64,000 nt of DNA from Sclerodactyla briareus (GCA_026419785.1 JAODTK010001010.1:62001-126000); one strand, 5' to 3'. Positions 11,990 through 23,239 are shown, numbered from the stretch's first letter. A program made the numbers and translations. The notes: generated from the sequence alone by a model not told the origin.

Positions 11990-12109
11990 GTAAGTTCTCT
12001 CCACTTCCTTCATAAAACTAACATCTGATTGACAGAAGTATAATGACCTTCTTGGACAGCTGTTTTTTAGTTAGGCTGATCATATCCAGTAGTTATGAGT
12101 ATGACGGTG

Positions 12110-12424
12110 GCACAGAATGGTTAGACACTAATCAATAAGATTCAGGAAAACAGAGTCAGGGTAACAACTATTAGATTAGTGTATCCACATTCTGTGGACA
12201 CGATCAGCCTCTTATATAGTGCATATCCAACTGATGGTGTTACTGAAGGACTTTCTGGGTATTCCTCTGATCATATATGAAGCTCTGTTGATTCCGCGAA
12301 AGGTGTGTGTCTGTTATAGTACTGTATACAGTTACTATGATCAGGAGTATTATCTGTGAAGCACTTCGGCTGTCTTTGACCTGAAACAGTGCTACTTGAA
12401 CAGATATTATGACTATTATTATAT
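12110..12424 (+). repeat. Degraded SINE copy
   Basis: The 3' part (about 12335-12424: ATCAGGAGTATTATCTGTGAAGC, CTTCGGC, a TATTATGACTATTATTA tail) matches the 3' end of the full SINE at 17687. The 5' tRNA-like head is weak (TGGTTAGACACTAATC). Same orientation as the full copy. Confidence 0.6.
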
Positions 12425-12557
12425 TTCCATGTACTTGTGAGGCTTTGCAGCTTACAAGGATTTGCTGTGTCGAGGTCCTCCCCCTTGCTGGCCCGGGCCT
12501 TTCATGGGTTTATCCTCTGCTCAGCAAGTCCCAAACTTACTGCTGTTGTTTCCCTCG

Positions 12558-12746
12558 TTATTGGTGTCGAACAGTAACACCAGGGAGTGTACCCACCCCA
12601 TCGATGTACTCGGATGTTTGAGAGGAGAAGAATATCGTCAGCTGCTCATAGAGGGTAATCCAGGACATTGCTGATCTGATCCTGTCAGTAGATGGATATG
12701 CTGCTTCTGTGATGAAGACTCATGTATAATGAGGTTACCTTTGTGG
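12558..12746 (+). CDS. LU domain 4, second-half exon (B4), frame-broken
   Basis: Recognisable segments are TRECTHPIDVLGCLRGEEYR, QLLIEGNP, and DIADLILSVDGY in shifted frames (an extra G in CCAGGACATT, a lost base near TATGCTGCTTC). It shares with B2 the TGTATAATGAGGTTACC insertion just after the tenth cysteine and the following GTAAGACTAAT of the intron. The acceptor reads CCCTCG instead of CCCTCAG, so splicing is doubtful. It could be a dead exon in an otherwise recent duplicate. Confidence 0.65.
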
Positions 12747-12852
12747 GTAAGACTAATCCAGATTTATCATTTTTGTGAGCGCCTATGCTTCTTCAAATTT
12801 ATCTTCTAACAAATGCATACAGCTCAAGTGTTGCATTTGAGCACCGTGCTTG

Positions 12853-13110
12853 TATCCATAAAGTCACTAATGGGTAATATCCATAAAGTCACTAATGGGT
12901 AATATCCATAAAGTCACTAATAGGTAATATCCATAAAGTCACTAATGGGTAATATCCATAAAGTCACTAATGGGTAATATCCATAAAGTCACTAATGGGT
13001 AATATCCATAAAGTCACTAATGGGTAATATCCATAAAGTCACTAATGGGTAATATCCATAAAGTCACTAATAGGTAATATCCATAAGTCACTAATGGGTA
13101 ATATCCATAA
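12853..13110. repeat. 25-bp minisatellite, 10 copies
   Basis: Ten tandem copies of a 25-mer, TATCCATAAAGTCACTAATG plus GGTAA. Almost all copies are identical; two carry TAGG in place of TGGG and one lacks an A. Very high homogeneity indicates recent expansion. Confidence 0.95.
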
Positions 13111-13353
13111 ATTACTCCATGAGGCACTCTTGGACTTGGACGATTGATCACAATTTCGTTTTGAAATTCCGCTACTTTATAAATTTGGTTACCTTTGTAA
13201 TATCATTACACAATCTTTGTTAGAGAAGATAATTTACAAGAGTTTCTGCCCGTCTAGGAGATTAATGTACTATAGTGAATACACAGGTGAAATCACGTTC
13301 CTACATACAATGTTTCAATTTGGGAACAAAATTGTTCCATTTCCTGCTTTCAG

Positions 13354-13398
13354 CTACACGACAGGACCCCCGATTCCACGCCGAACTGCTTCCTCCAG
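13354..13398 (+). CDS. Thr/Ser/Pro linker exon after LU4
   Basis: A 45-nt phase 1-1 exon between TGCTTTCAG and GGTAATT. In the nominal frame it reads TRQDPRFHAELLPP. Local similarity to the ACGACAGCAGCTGCCCCAG linker family suggests two compensating indels changed the middle codons while preserving length. Confidence 0.65.
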
Positions 13399-14118
13399 GT
13401 AATTTGACTAAAAAAGGCATTATAATCTGACATCGCCTGACAAACAATGGTTGGTGTTGTTTGGATGGTTCTGATGAAAAAAAAACCAGTATATGAAAAA
13501 TATGATTGTACTGACTTCTCAATATGGATGCTACACCATTATCTATGTAGGAGCGCAATAAGCATTGCTGTTTCTTTTTCACTAATTGCTGCCAATTGAC
13601 AATGCCTGTTTAATTTTCTTCTTTTTGGCTTTCCATAGTCTGTCCACTAATTGCTTTTGTTGGTTCAGCTGAATAACGTCTACTGCTGTGAGAACAAACA
13701 TGGTTGGTATTAAAAATTAGGGCTTAATTGTGACAGTCCTGTTTCTTGTTTTACCATTAACAGAATAGAAATTATTCAGTGCATTTTCCACAATATTTGG
13801 TGGAATATTTTTAATAGCTGATTGTCCATGGATCATTATCCTTCCATGTGTGTGTTCATTTGCCATTTTCCATTTAAATTGTTTGTTTGCAAATGCATCT
13901 TAATCAGAACTAAGGGATGTTTATAAAACAAAAATGCCTAATGACTAATGCCATAAAAGATCTTGAGGCATTTTTCCAACTGGCATAGATTGCATGAATG
14001 GAGAAATGCTATCTTAATTTGTGAAAATGGAGGGCATGATGGTTTAACCATTAGATTAAATTTCCTGTTTGAAGCAATGGTTTAGGTCTAGCTGTTGTCC
14101 TATGTTTCTACCAACCAG

Positions 14119-14240
14119 GACCGGAGTGCTATATTCTTATGGACAGGACCAGTGCTCGCTTCCCCTTGAGAATCTCATGACTGAAGTCTGCTCTTACGGC
14201 GAAGTGTGCAGCTTCACCAACGTCACTGCTAATTTAGGTG
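14119..14240 (+). CDS. LU domain 5, first-half exon (A5)
   Basis: Acceptor CCAACCAG, donor GGTAAGT, 122 nt (123 expected). From the DQCSLPLENL segment on it is intact: EVCSYGEVCSFTNVTANLG. Near the start, the codons for the second cysteine (TGT GAT) have become CTTAT, losing one base and shifting the frame after CYI. Confidence 0.75.
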
Positions 14241-15662
14241 GTAAGTCCTTGACAAAGAGTTTGAGACAAATTTGATAAAAGGATAAACTACAATCAAGAT
14301 TCCTTTGCAGTTTTATGCTCAAATGTCGATGTGGAGCCTCTGTAATATGAGGAAAGGTAAAAGGTCATCTTTTGTACTCAAGAAATCAGTGAACCTTTAG
14401 GATTTCCGTTTCACAAGCAGCTTCCCACTGTGCAGGTTTCCAACAAGGTTCCTATCAGAGAAGTTGGTTTTATCGGTAATCCTTCATGGTAGGTGAAGAA
14501 TGTATAGGTAATGTTCCCATCTCACTTGGGTTGGTGTTCCCTCATGGTCCCCATCTGATTATTATCTTTAAGAGTTGGAAGTAATTTTTTTTATGCAATA
14601 ACTAATCGATTTGTGTTGATATAAGCAAGCATAATTTTTTTGTCAAGGGGGATTTCTGAAAAATCATCCTGCACACTTTTCATCCAAAAACAGACTGCCA
14701 GTGTTCTCGAATGACCTTTGACGTGATCATATCATTATTTCATCATTATACTGCAATTTGCAATGGCTAAACTGGCTTGTCCTCTGATAAACATCAGAAG
14801 TGGAAGATTACCTATACCTGGGTCGTAGGTTACCTACAGTTAGTTGATAGTTCCCAGTATGTGTACTGAAGGTCATAGGTGTTTCTGAGGTCAACAGAGG
14901 TCAATTTTTTGTCAACACCATGTGCTCATATCTCGCTATAGTAGTTTACCCATTTTGGGTAAATGGTCCTTAATCTGCTCAGGCTGAAAGTGTGAGCAGG
15001 CGTTCAAACCTAATTTGTTACTGCAGGCATGAGAAGTACAAATTTCTGTATGTGTGTGTGTGTGTATGCATATGTGATGGCTCGTGAACATGATGACCAG
15101 TAGACTGACAGGAATTGCGCTTGCCCGTATTTGCTAAATAATGATAATGTTGGTCCTATTGTTTTTGGTGTCAAGCTGATTGAAATTATTAGGTGAGCAA
15201 TTCAGCCGTGTGGGTTCCAGCTTAGTATATAGTGATCAAAACAAAATATTTCCATAGTTATTAACAGACCGCTGATCAACGTATCTGATGTGTATTTTCT
15301 GAGCTTACCTCCCCCTAACTCTTAATCTAATGGACTCATCTAGTGGGCTTGGGAGCAGAATCTCCATCTACACAATTGTCTCAACCACCTACTGTAGGAA
15401 CTGCATGGGACCCTGTGAGATAACCTAAGAAAGTAGTGAGTACCGAATGTGGCAGCCCTATTGGGGAAGTTCTCTGAGGGACAAGAGGGAGAGATGCAAC
15501 ATGAAATTGTGTCGGGAATGAACAAGAGTTCGTAGAACTGTATAGTATGGGATTGGAAAGTGATCAGAGGTACTATCTGTAAAGTACTGTGGAATCATGT
15601 TTTTGGTGATGATTCGGTATAAATATAGATCATCAACCCACCTTGTTCGTCTTCTCCTCCAG
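14241..15662. other. Intron, partly repeat-derived
   Basis: Unassigned AT-rich sequence up to about 15340, with a TG run at about 15050-15065. The downstream part contains a degraded SINE listed separately. Confidence 0.4.
15340..15600 (+). repeat. Degraded SINE copy
   Basis: GTGGCAGCCCTATTGGGG, the AAGTTCTCT segment and the later GTGATCAGAGGTACTATCTG and TAAAGTACTGTG segments match the body and 3' end of the SINE at 17687. The tRNA head is not preserved. Confidence 0.55.
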
Positions 15663-15854
15663 CGGCTGGTTCCAACACCGCAGTCCTCAGGGGGTGTTCT
15701 CCATCTGTCAATGTTCTGGATGTTTGAGGGGGGAGGAGTATCGGTCAGCGGCTCTAGAGGATGATCAACATCATTGCTGAACTGATCCTGTCAGTGGATG
15801 GATATGCTTGCTTCTGTGAAGAAGACTTCTGTAATGACGAGGCTACCTTTGAAG
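15663..15854 (+). CDS. LU domain 5, second-half exon (B5), frame-broken
   Basis: Acceptor TTCTCCTCCAG, 192 nt. It starts AGSNTAVLRGCSPSVNVL. The catalogue REC reads RGC, so the Glu is lost but the cysteine kept. Small indels follow (TATCGGTCAGC, a shortened LLIE segment). The end is intact: ELILSVDGYACFCEED, then FCNDEATFE. The donor GGTATTT is weak. A C homopolymer begins 17 bases downstream. Confidence 0.75.
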
Positions 15855-15870
15855 GTATTTCCGTGGTATC

Positions 15871-15898
15871 CACCCCCCACCCCCCCCCCCCCCCCCCA
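15871..15898. repeat. Poly-C / G-quadruplex-prone tract
   Basis: CCACCCCCCACCCCCC followed by a C run of more than 14 bases, directly after the B5 donor. On the minus strand this is a G tract. Confidence 0.8.
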
Positions 15899-16675
15899 CT
15901 CTCTTTGCACCTTGAAGAAGTCTACAGAGTTTGCTACTAAGTTGAGGTCACAAAAATGAGGCTCAACCAATATCAATTCAAAATAGTGGATGGAGTTCGA
16001 GGCACTTCAAGAATCATAGGAGTAGAAGCTTGGCAGTAGCCCGAGTGACTGTGTACTTGATCTCACACAACGCATAGCATTAGGCATACTTCTATTCAAA
16101 GAATGTATTTGCTGGTAGGACGCAGGCCAGACGGTTAGAAATTGAGGGATACAATGCAAAATCTTGCGGGACCGGTCCTACTTGAACAAATCAACTCGCA
16201 GTTGGCTGCCAACGTTCGGTGAAACATCGGTCTCATGATTATAAGGATTAATCCTATTCTGAGAATTCCTCAAACGTTGGTAATTCAAAGGACAGGAATA
16301 AAGATGGATTATCGACTCGTGTGGCAGCTGTTGTTTGCGTGATGTCACATACATGGGCTGGGTACTGTCTCACAGGTTAGCGGGAATAGAGAATTGAGAC
16401 GACATCGATCTTATGATCAGAGAACGAATCCTATTTTCAGGATGCCTTGAACTTGGTACCCCAAGGGACATATGGAGCCATGTACAACCACATATGCCTG
16501 TTCATCCATTGTTTCGTGCCAAATGCCACAGCGTATAGCCACAGGTGGACTGGGTACTGTTTCTTACTAAGTCTCACAGGAATGGGAACTGAGACGACAA
16601 TGCTTTTGAGACAACAATGCCTCTGGGAGGTCATTGCCAACTCAAAATAAATTTTCTGTCATCCTCTCCTTTCAG

Positions 16676-16720
16676 CTACGACAGCAGCTGCCCCAGAATC
16701 CACTGAGCCTCTCCAGACAG
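16676..16720 (+). CDS. Thr/Ser/Pro linker exon after LU5 (first of three), intact
   Basis: 45 nt, phase 1-1, between CTCCTTTCAG and GGTAAAT. It reads (A)TTAAAPESTEPLQT(G)-like sequence rich in Thr, Ala and Pro. Near-identical start to the next linker, from which it differs mainly in the last seven codons. Confidence 0.85.
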
Positions 16721-17293
16721 GTAAATTGGTTTTCATTGTCTCATTATTAGCTTCTACCTGTTTCTTTCCTCCAATTTAGTGCCAAATTGCTTCAATCAAT
16801 CGATAGTGGAATGATACTCACAGTGGAGTAGGAATATCTGTAAATCAGGTGCATGGTTAAAAACTTAGCCACCTTACAAAAAGTTGTCTGAAAAATCAGG
16901 ATTGTGACAGCGATGTTCTCGGTTGTCATGGACAGGGTTATTGACTGGGTATATACCTGCTGTGACTACCCCCTCTATACCTAGTTAAGGGTTTCTCATC
17001 AGGACAGTTGCTTTGGGATGTCATGTCGGGGTTCTTGACAGGGTGGGACCCTGTCGTGACACCCATCAAATCTGCGCAGTCTGAATGGAACCAATGGTTT
17101 GCGATCCTAACATGTGCCAATTCAACCTGCAGTTGACTGTCGACACTTGTTGAAATACGGTCCTTATGAGCATAACAAAAAATGTTTCCAGAGAGTGCCT
17201 CACACTTTGTTAACCAACGTTACAGTGATGAGCCATGTAAAACCACATTTTCCTATTCATCTCAGAGAAAATCTCTGCATTCTCTTCTTCCAG

Positions 17294-17338
17294 CTACGAC
17301 AGCAGCTGTCCCAGATTCCACCCAACTTATCACTACAG
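17294..17338 (+). CDS. Thr/Ser/Pro linker exon after LU5 (second of three), intact
   Basis: 45 nt, phase 1-1, between CTTCTTCCAG and GGTATAT. It reads (A)TTAAVPDSTQLITT(G). Product of the 618-bp duplication that also made the preceding linker. Confidence 0.85.
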
Positions 17339-17686
17339 GTATATTTGTTTTTGTCTTGTTATTGCAAAATTCCACCTGTGCTGATCCGTGATGTTTGGTG
17401 CAAAAATTGCGGGAGTCAATAGCAATTGAATGATACCCGCAGCTGAAGTATAGGAAGGGATTATTAAACATCTGTGAATCCGGGACATGGTTCGAAACAG
17501 AATTGCCTGGAAATCCAGGTTGGTGGCACAGAGTTGTCCTGGGTTTTTGATGGGGTCCAGATCCTGGTTTGATCCCCCTATCATTGTCCTTGACACTGTT
17601 CAGTTATCCTGCTGTGATATTACCCCATCAATACCCTTCTTGAGGGTTAACTTGGCCACCCAAAATGTCAACATGATCCCTATTTG

Positions 17687-18091
17687 GAGGCGGATTAGCT
17701 CAGTCGGTAGAGCTCCAGACTGCAAAACTAGTGATTGTGAGTTTGGAGCCCTTTGTAAGCCTGAGGACTTTTCCGCGGTGCTGTTGGACAAGGCACTCCC
17801 CTGAATGTCACCCCCACGTGTCAAAGTGGGTACCTTGTGAGGTGACTTGTGAAGATTATCGATCGCTGTATGTGGCAGCCTATTGGGAACTCCCTCATGG
17901 ACACGATCAGTGACGACTGGAATGGTGCGTCGGGAGAGATTAAGCAAGAGGTGTGTGCTATATAGCACGGTGTGACAAGTCACTAATGATCAGGTGGTAA
18001 TATCTGTGAAGCGCTTTGAGCATGTCTTGTACGTGAACAAGCGCTATCATAAGAATAAGAATATTATTATCATATTATTATTATTATTATT
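17687..18091 (+). mobile_element. Full-length tRNA-derived SINE
   Basis: The head has a tRNA-like A box (TTAGCTCAGTCGGTAGAG) and, about 35 bases on, a degenerate B box (GTGAGTTTGGAGCC), the internal RNA polymerase III promoter of tRNA-derived SINEs. A body of about 300 bases follows (GTGGCAGCCTATTGGGAAC, GTCACTAATGATCAGG, AAGCGCTTTGAGCATG, AAGCGCTATCATAAG). It ends in an ATT microsatellite tail. Related copies lie at 12.1, 15.3 and 58.9 kb. Confidence 0.85.
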
Positions 18092-18157
18092 TGATCATTC
18101 CTTAAGACAGAAAACACCAGGGACTCCTGAACTTATGGCTTCATATTCTCTTTACAG

Positions 18158-18193
18158 GAGCTCCACCTGTCTCAACAGAGCCCGGGCCAACAG
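18158..18193 (+). CDS. Thr/Ser/Pro linker exon after LU5 (third of three)
   Basis: 36 nt, phase 1-1, between TCTTTACAG and GGTAATA. It reads (G)APPVSTEPGPT(G). Short, Pro/Ser/Thr rich. Sits just downstream of the SINE. Confidence 0.75.
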
Positions 18194-20540
18194 GTAATAT
18201 ACAGAGCATCCAAAATGCTGCAGCCGTGTATCTATATGATGTGTTAGTTCCTCTTGAGCTTGAATCCTGCCTCGATCACACTGTATTGAATTTGCAGACC
18301 GCAAGGCTTTCGACAGCTCACGGTCATGCACACAGTCGCTGTGTTACCGTAATGTGTGAGGCATAACCGCAACGCCTCAGCCACTTCGAGTGGCCAGACT
18401 GGCCGCAAGCCTTGCTGCAAATCTCGAAATTCTGCAAGTTTGTGATGGCAAATAAACCGAAAGCGAAATAGCTTGACTGAAGTAGTTTCCTTTTGCTATC
18501 AGTGGTCCAACTTTCTTCAATAATTCTCGGAGGACATATATGAAAAGACCTTGAAATGAAAGATATCCCCCTTTTTTCTCCTGCGGTGAATTCCTCCATT
18601 GTGCATTCAAAACATACATTCACTGTCTGGGACTCACCTGTCAGTGAATTTTGCGAGGAGCTTACAGTCGCCGCGCGGGTCGCTGCTCATGGTCGCCACG
18701 TGCAGCGTTGCACTCCCATATAATTGTGAGCCTGAGGTAGGCTCAACAGAATAGGGCAGCTTGTTTTGTTCACTGTGTTTGAAGCTGGAGGGACTGATCT
18801 CTTAATTCAGTTTCACTGGCTAGAGTTTGCTGTGTGCCTGTTGGGAAACGCATATTGTTCAAAGTTTTGCTGTTAGCAGGGTTTCCACGGTCGTGGAAAA
18901 CCTGGAAAAGTCATGGAATTTCAACGTTAAAAATACAGGCCTGTATAGGTTTTTGTAATTCAGTGAAAAGTTGTTGAGTCATGGAAAAGTCATGGAAATT
19001 CTCATGGAGTGATGTTGTCACTTTCTCACAGCTGTCTGCTGTTGCTGCTTTGGCTCTTTTGTTGGATGGTCGTTGAGATTTCTGTGTTGATGTCATAGAG
19101 ATGGTCATGGAAATCCTTTATTTGGTCATGAAAAAGTCATGGAAATTGATTGCCAAGAATCTGCAGGAACCTTTGTTTATGTATAGATCCTATGTGAATA
19201 CAACTTTCAAGAACAAACAGGTACACACGAGCGGAGGCGAGACATTTTTGTGGCTCATCCAACTATCATTCCATCAGGACTGTTGTCTTGGGTTGTGGGA
19301 GGCGTTTGACAGCTTGTCAAATTCCGATGACCTGGACAAGGATCCCAAATCCAAAATTTAGAAATTGCTCTTTGAGTTACAGCTGTGTCATTCGTAGTCC
19401 GCTGCAATGGGCTCCCATTGGTGACTGTTCCTTCTGTGTTCCATGACTCTTTTCGTCTTGCGAATAGGGGAGGGACATTCATTGCAGGCGTATTGGTAGA
19501 TGGATAGATCTTGTTCTGTCTTAAGTTTGTAATTTGGTCGTTTAGTGAGCCATTGAAACTGTGTATGGTGCGTGTAGGAAAACAGCTGAAAAGGTTCTTA
19601 CAAATTTTGCTGTGGAGTGCCTTGGTTACCTCTGTCTAGTCTCGTGTCAAATAGTTTTCCATAATGTTGCCCAGGTAACCTTGGTAAAACCCTTACTACC
19701 CACATTACCACTCAGAAGTGGCTTCCACCCATCTGAGTGCCTCCCTGTACATAGGTCTACTGTATTAGGTTTGCCATAATGTTGCTCCAGGTAACCTTGG
19801 TAAAACCCTTACTACCCACATTACCACTCAGAAGTGGCTTCCACCCATCTGAGTGCCTCCCTGTACATAGGTCTAGTGTATTAGGTTTGCCATAATGTTG
19901 CTCCAGGTAACCTTGGTAAAACCCTTACTACCCACATTACCACTCAGAAGTGGCTTCCACCCATCTGAGTGCCTCCCTGTACATAGGTCTACTGTATTAG
20001 GTTTGCCATAATGTTGCTCCAGGTAACCATAGTGGAACCCTTGCTACCCATGTTCCCATCAGAAGTAGCCTAATTGCTCTCTGGGGCTGATTTGTATTGA
20101 CTTATTCAACCAAATTTGTGAAAAGAAAATAGGTGAATATTTCTTTCATATTCTGGTCCCCAGTTCTGGTGAAGTTCAGTGAAGTCCTTGATAAAGTAGT
20201 ATTTTAGGCTAGATTGAAGACACTATCTATTTGAAAAGATTGTCAGACTTATATCGGGAATGCGCTATATTGAGTTCTGTTATTGGTAGTTATTTCTACA
20301 TATACGGTAATCTCTTGGCAAATCAGGTCGCCACAGAGCTAACTATTAGGCCTTTGGGTCTGGTGGACTGAAGCCATTCACAAACCAGGTGTATTAATGG
20401 GATCATAAGAGTTATGAAGGCCCCTTTTGGTTCCCAAATTGCATTCCTGTCTGATCCCACAATTCATTGCACTTAGACAAGCCACCACAATATCAGGGAT
20501 TTGCAAGCACTCAGAGAAGTGCCTTTTATATTTGTTGCAG
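18194..20540. other. Intron with dispersed and tandem repeats
   Basis: 18880-19150 contains repeated GTCATGGAAA units (GGAAAAGTCATGGAAATT and variants), a common dispersed-repeat style. A 116-bp tandem array is listed separately. I see no exon of the family. Confidence 0.5.
19655..20060. repeat. 116-bp tandem repeat, about 3.4 copies
   Basis: Units start at about 19655, 19771, 19887 and 20003 with CCATAATGTTGCTCCAGG, each containing CTTACTACCCACATTACCAC and ATCTGAGTGCCTCCCTGTAC. Copies two and three are almost identical. The last copy decays after about 50 bases. Confidence 0.9.
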
Positions 20541-20666
20541 GACCAGAGTGTTACATTTGTGATGCGAGGAGCAATGCGGTCTACCCATCGGAGAGCTTTC
20601 ATCAGAGGTCTGCGCATCGATGAAGTCTGCGCTTCGTCAATGTTTCACTCCCTGTTGATTTTGAGG
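20541..20666 (+). CDS. LU domain 6, first-half exon (A6), frame-broken
   Basis: Acceptor TTTGTTGCAG, donor GGGTGAGC, 126 nt. It begins GPECYICD and has segments equivalent to EEQCSLPIEEL, VCASDEVCAFVNV and a degraded ADL. The nominal frame hits TGA. Closest relative is A7 (both have a GAGGAGCAATGC core). Confidence 0.65.
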
Positions 20667-21160
20667 GTGAGCTTAGATAAGTCGATCATCACTTGTCAAA
20701 TAATTGTTTGTGTACACGCAGTACACGAAGAGGGTTCAAGTGGTAGAAGAAATGTGTGTTTCGTTTTATTCGATTTTACTTGAACAAATTTACCATGATT
20801 GCTGACTCCACAGAGGGATTAATGCAAAGGCTGCCCCTGGACTCTTTCTCTGGGTTGTCAGACTAACTAAAGTCCGATAATCCATCATTTACTGAAGAAG
20901 TCTGGTGGACGACACCAGAATAAAATTCCAAGGTCAGTGAATTGTCTTGCTGTGAGAACCTGCCATTCTTGGTGATAAACATTGTGTTAGACTACCACAT
21001 ATGTGATTCACTAATGTTAACACTAGGCCTAATGTTAACTCTTTGCCCCTGTGCATGGTGCGTTGTATGAGCACCGTAGTAAGGAACATCATGGGGTGAT
21101 AACCTGGTAAGAGACTGTGTAAAACCATAAAAGGTAAAACGACTATTCTGTCTCTTTCAG

Positions 21161-21353
21161 CAATCGGTTCCAACACTGCAGTCCTCAGGGAGTGTACCCG
21201 GTCCGTCATGTTTCTGGATGTTTGAGCGGGGAGGAGTATCGTCAGCTGCTCATAGAGGGTAATCCAGACATTGCTGAACTGATCCTCTCGGTTGAGATGG
21301 TTATTGCGGTTTCTGCGATGAAGACCTCTGTAACGAGGGCTTGATTGTTGAAG
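21161..21353 (+). CDS. LU domain 6, second-half exon (B6), frame-broken
   Basis: Acceptor TCTCTTTCAG, donor GGTTAGT, 193 nt. It reads IGSNTAVLRECTRSVMF, then, after a one-base slip, CLSGEEYRQLLIEGNPDIAE, LILSV, a slip, and CFCDEDLCNEGLIVE-like sequence. Ten-cysteine pattern retained across frames. It belongs to the GSNxAV subgroup with B5 and B7. Confidence 0.7.
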
Positions 21354-22890
21354 GTTAGTGTTTGCTAGGTCACCTCAGTCGTATTGCAAGCTGTTGGGGT
21401 ACTTTGTGCCTGTATATGTATTTGTGATCTGTCTGTCTACACTTGATTCAGATTGCTACTATCTTAAGTGTCATTGCTAGATCAGGATAAAACTAGGTCC
21501 CACCTTCTAGGCCCCCCTTCACCAAAGTGAGTGTCCCTTTTGGGTGTCCCAGGGATATGGGTTGAGGGTCCTCTGGCTGTCAGTTTCCTCCATATTGTAG
21601 ACATGCAAAATGCTTTTTCTTCAGTTTAAATCATATCATACAAGTTGGATCAGTAATTTCATGGTTTGGTGGTGTTTAGTAATTTGATTCAAGGCCCATT
21701 GGAGTCATTCTGTTCATATTGGAAATAAACTTTTGAATGGTCGGGTGGCTTCTCATATAGAATACTTGGTTGACAAGGGAAGTTTGGTCATCATTATGAT
21801 CATTGGACCAATGTAACATGTGGGGTGTTCAGGAGGCCAAAGGTCAACTACCTGGGGTCGATTTTTCGACTTTGTTTGTAGGGTCAAGCAGCTTTCTACT
21901 CTTGCAGAATAGATAAGATGGTCATGAAGTTGGTCAGTATTATTACCAGTAGGAATGTTTGAGAATTTAGGAACAATTTTTAGAAAAACCGAAATTGTCA
22001 TTTTCAGGGTCATCAACAGAATGCTCATCTCCGATTGAACTGGATTATCATGGAAATTAGTGATATTGATTATTATGATCTGACTATATGACCCATATGT
22101 GTAAGGTGTTCAGGACTGGTCAGGACTATCATTGGGACTAATTGGGGCTTTCAGGAATTGGGGTTTGAAGGTCACCAGGAGTGTGACCATCAATTCCCGA
22201 CTACATAATGAATTGGATGATTGGTCAGTATCATCATCAATCAACAGAGGATTATGAGTCCCAAGGAATCTATGCAGTCACGCGTGGCGTGCGTATGTAT
22301 GTGTGTTTGGTGTGTTTATGTAATGCCTACCTTGTTATCAGGCTAAGTCAAACATGGGCTGTAGGTCAAGTTCAACGTAGTGGGTTGTGCCTTCCCATGG
22401 TGAGTACATGAACGCTATTTATTGTTGTATGGGTACATGGTCAATTTTGGCAAAAAGTGGAAAGTAATCAGGCTAAGTCCAACACATGCCTGGTGGGATC
22501 GAGTTCACACTTGGTGGTTGTGCTTGCCATGGATGAGTACATGAACGCTATTTATTGTTGTATGAGTAGGGGGGGAAAAAAAAGTGAAAACTTGTGAAAT
22601 TCTGGTATTTTGGGCACTTTTACCTTTAATCAGGCTATGTCCATCATGATTATTGTATGATGTGACACCCTGGCTTTGTGCACATGATAACTCGACCTCA
22701 CCTGGATGGATGAAGCTCATGCTTGGTATGTGCTGCTCCCCATGATGAGTTCATGAACCCTATTGTTCTGGGGTCGGGGCAGAAATCTTCACCTTTTAGC
22801 TTTTCTGGTTTTGTAATTTGATTGTTGTTTTCCCCCCCCAGGTTGACCTCCCTAAGTCAGCTATTGTGATCGCCTTTCACTTGTTTGCAG
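21354..22890. other. Intron with a dispersed repeat family
   Basis: 22330-22780 contains three divergent copies, about 150-200 bases each, of sequence with AATCAGGCTAAGTCCAACA and ATGAGTACATGAACGCTATT. Related sequence (ATGATGAGTACATGAACC) recurs at about 61837. I see no coding potential. Confidence 0.55.
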
Positions 22891-23009
22891 GCCAGAGTGT
22901 TACATTTGTGATGGTGAGGAGCAATGCAGTCTGCCCATCCAAGAGCTATCAACGGCAGTCTGCGCATCTGGTGAAGTCTGCAGCTTCGTCCCCTCACTGC
23001 TGATCTGGG
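22891..23009 (+). CDS. LU domain 7, first-half exon (A7)
   Basis: Acceptor TTGTTTGCAG. It reads (G)PECYICDGEEQCSLPIQEL, then AVCASGEVCSFV in one frame. Four or five bases corresponding to NVT appear missing (CTTCGTC is followed by CCCTCACTGCTGATC where relatives have AATGTCACTGCTGAT), so the conserved sequon is lost or mis-assembled. One G is also missing at the exon start. The donor is GGGTGGTA, weak. Confidence 0.75.
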
Positions 23010-23239
23010 GTGGTAGCAAAATGAATAATCAAACAAATATTCCTATCATTCATCTACTACATTTGGGGGGTGGACTTGTTGTTCAGATCGACTAAGGAGA
23101 GGACTTCTCCGGATTATGGGCAGGGTGTTCTGAAGTGCCGTCGCACTCGCAGGCATGGTCACACCTGCTTAGTATATACCCTCGCTGCTTGTAGTTCTAA
23201 TCTGCAAATCAACGAGGAAGGAGGGACAGTGGTTGTCCA

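Larger units (their letters stand above)
16190..17600. repeat. Divergent tandem duplication carrying a linker exon
   Basis: The two linker exons at 16676 and 17294 are 618 bases apart and share flanking intron sequence. Upstream, AGCCATGTACAACCACAT (about 16477) matches AGCCATGTAAAACCACAT (about 17231). Downstream, TGGAATGATACTCACAG (about 16807) matches TGAATGATACCCGCAG (about 17428). A unit of about 0.6 kb containing one exon was duplicated. Outer limits are approximate. Confidence 0.7.

Noticed and set aside
17687-17760. Possible tRNA gene
   Set aside because: The A box is good, but the B box is degenerate, the acceptor stem does not pair, and the sequence continues into a SINE body and tail.
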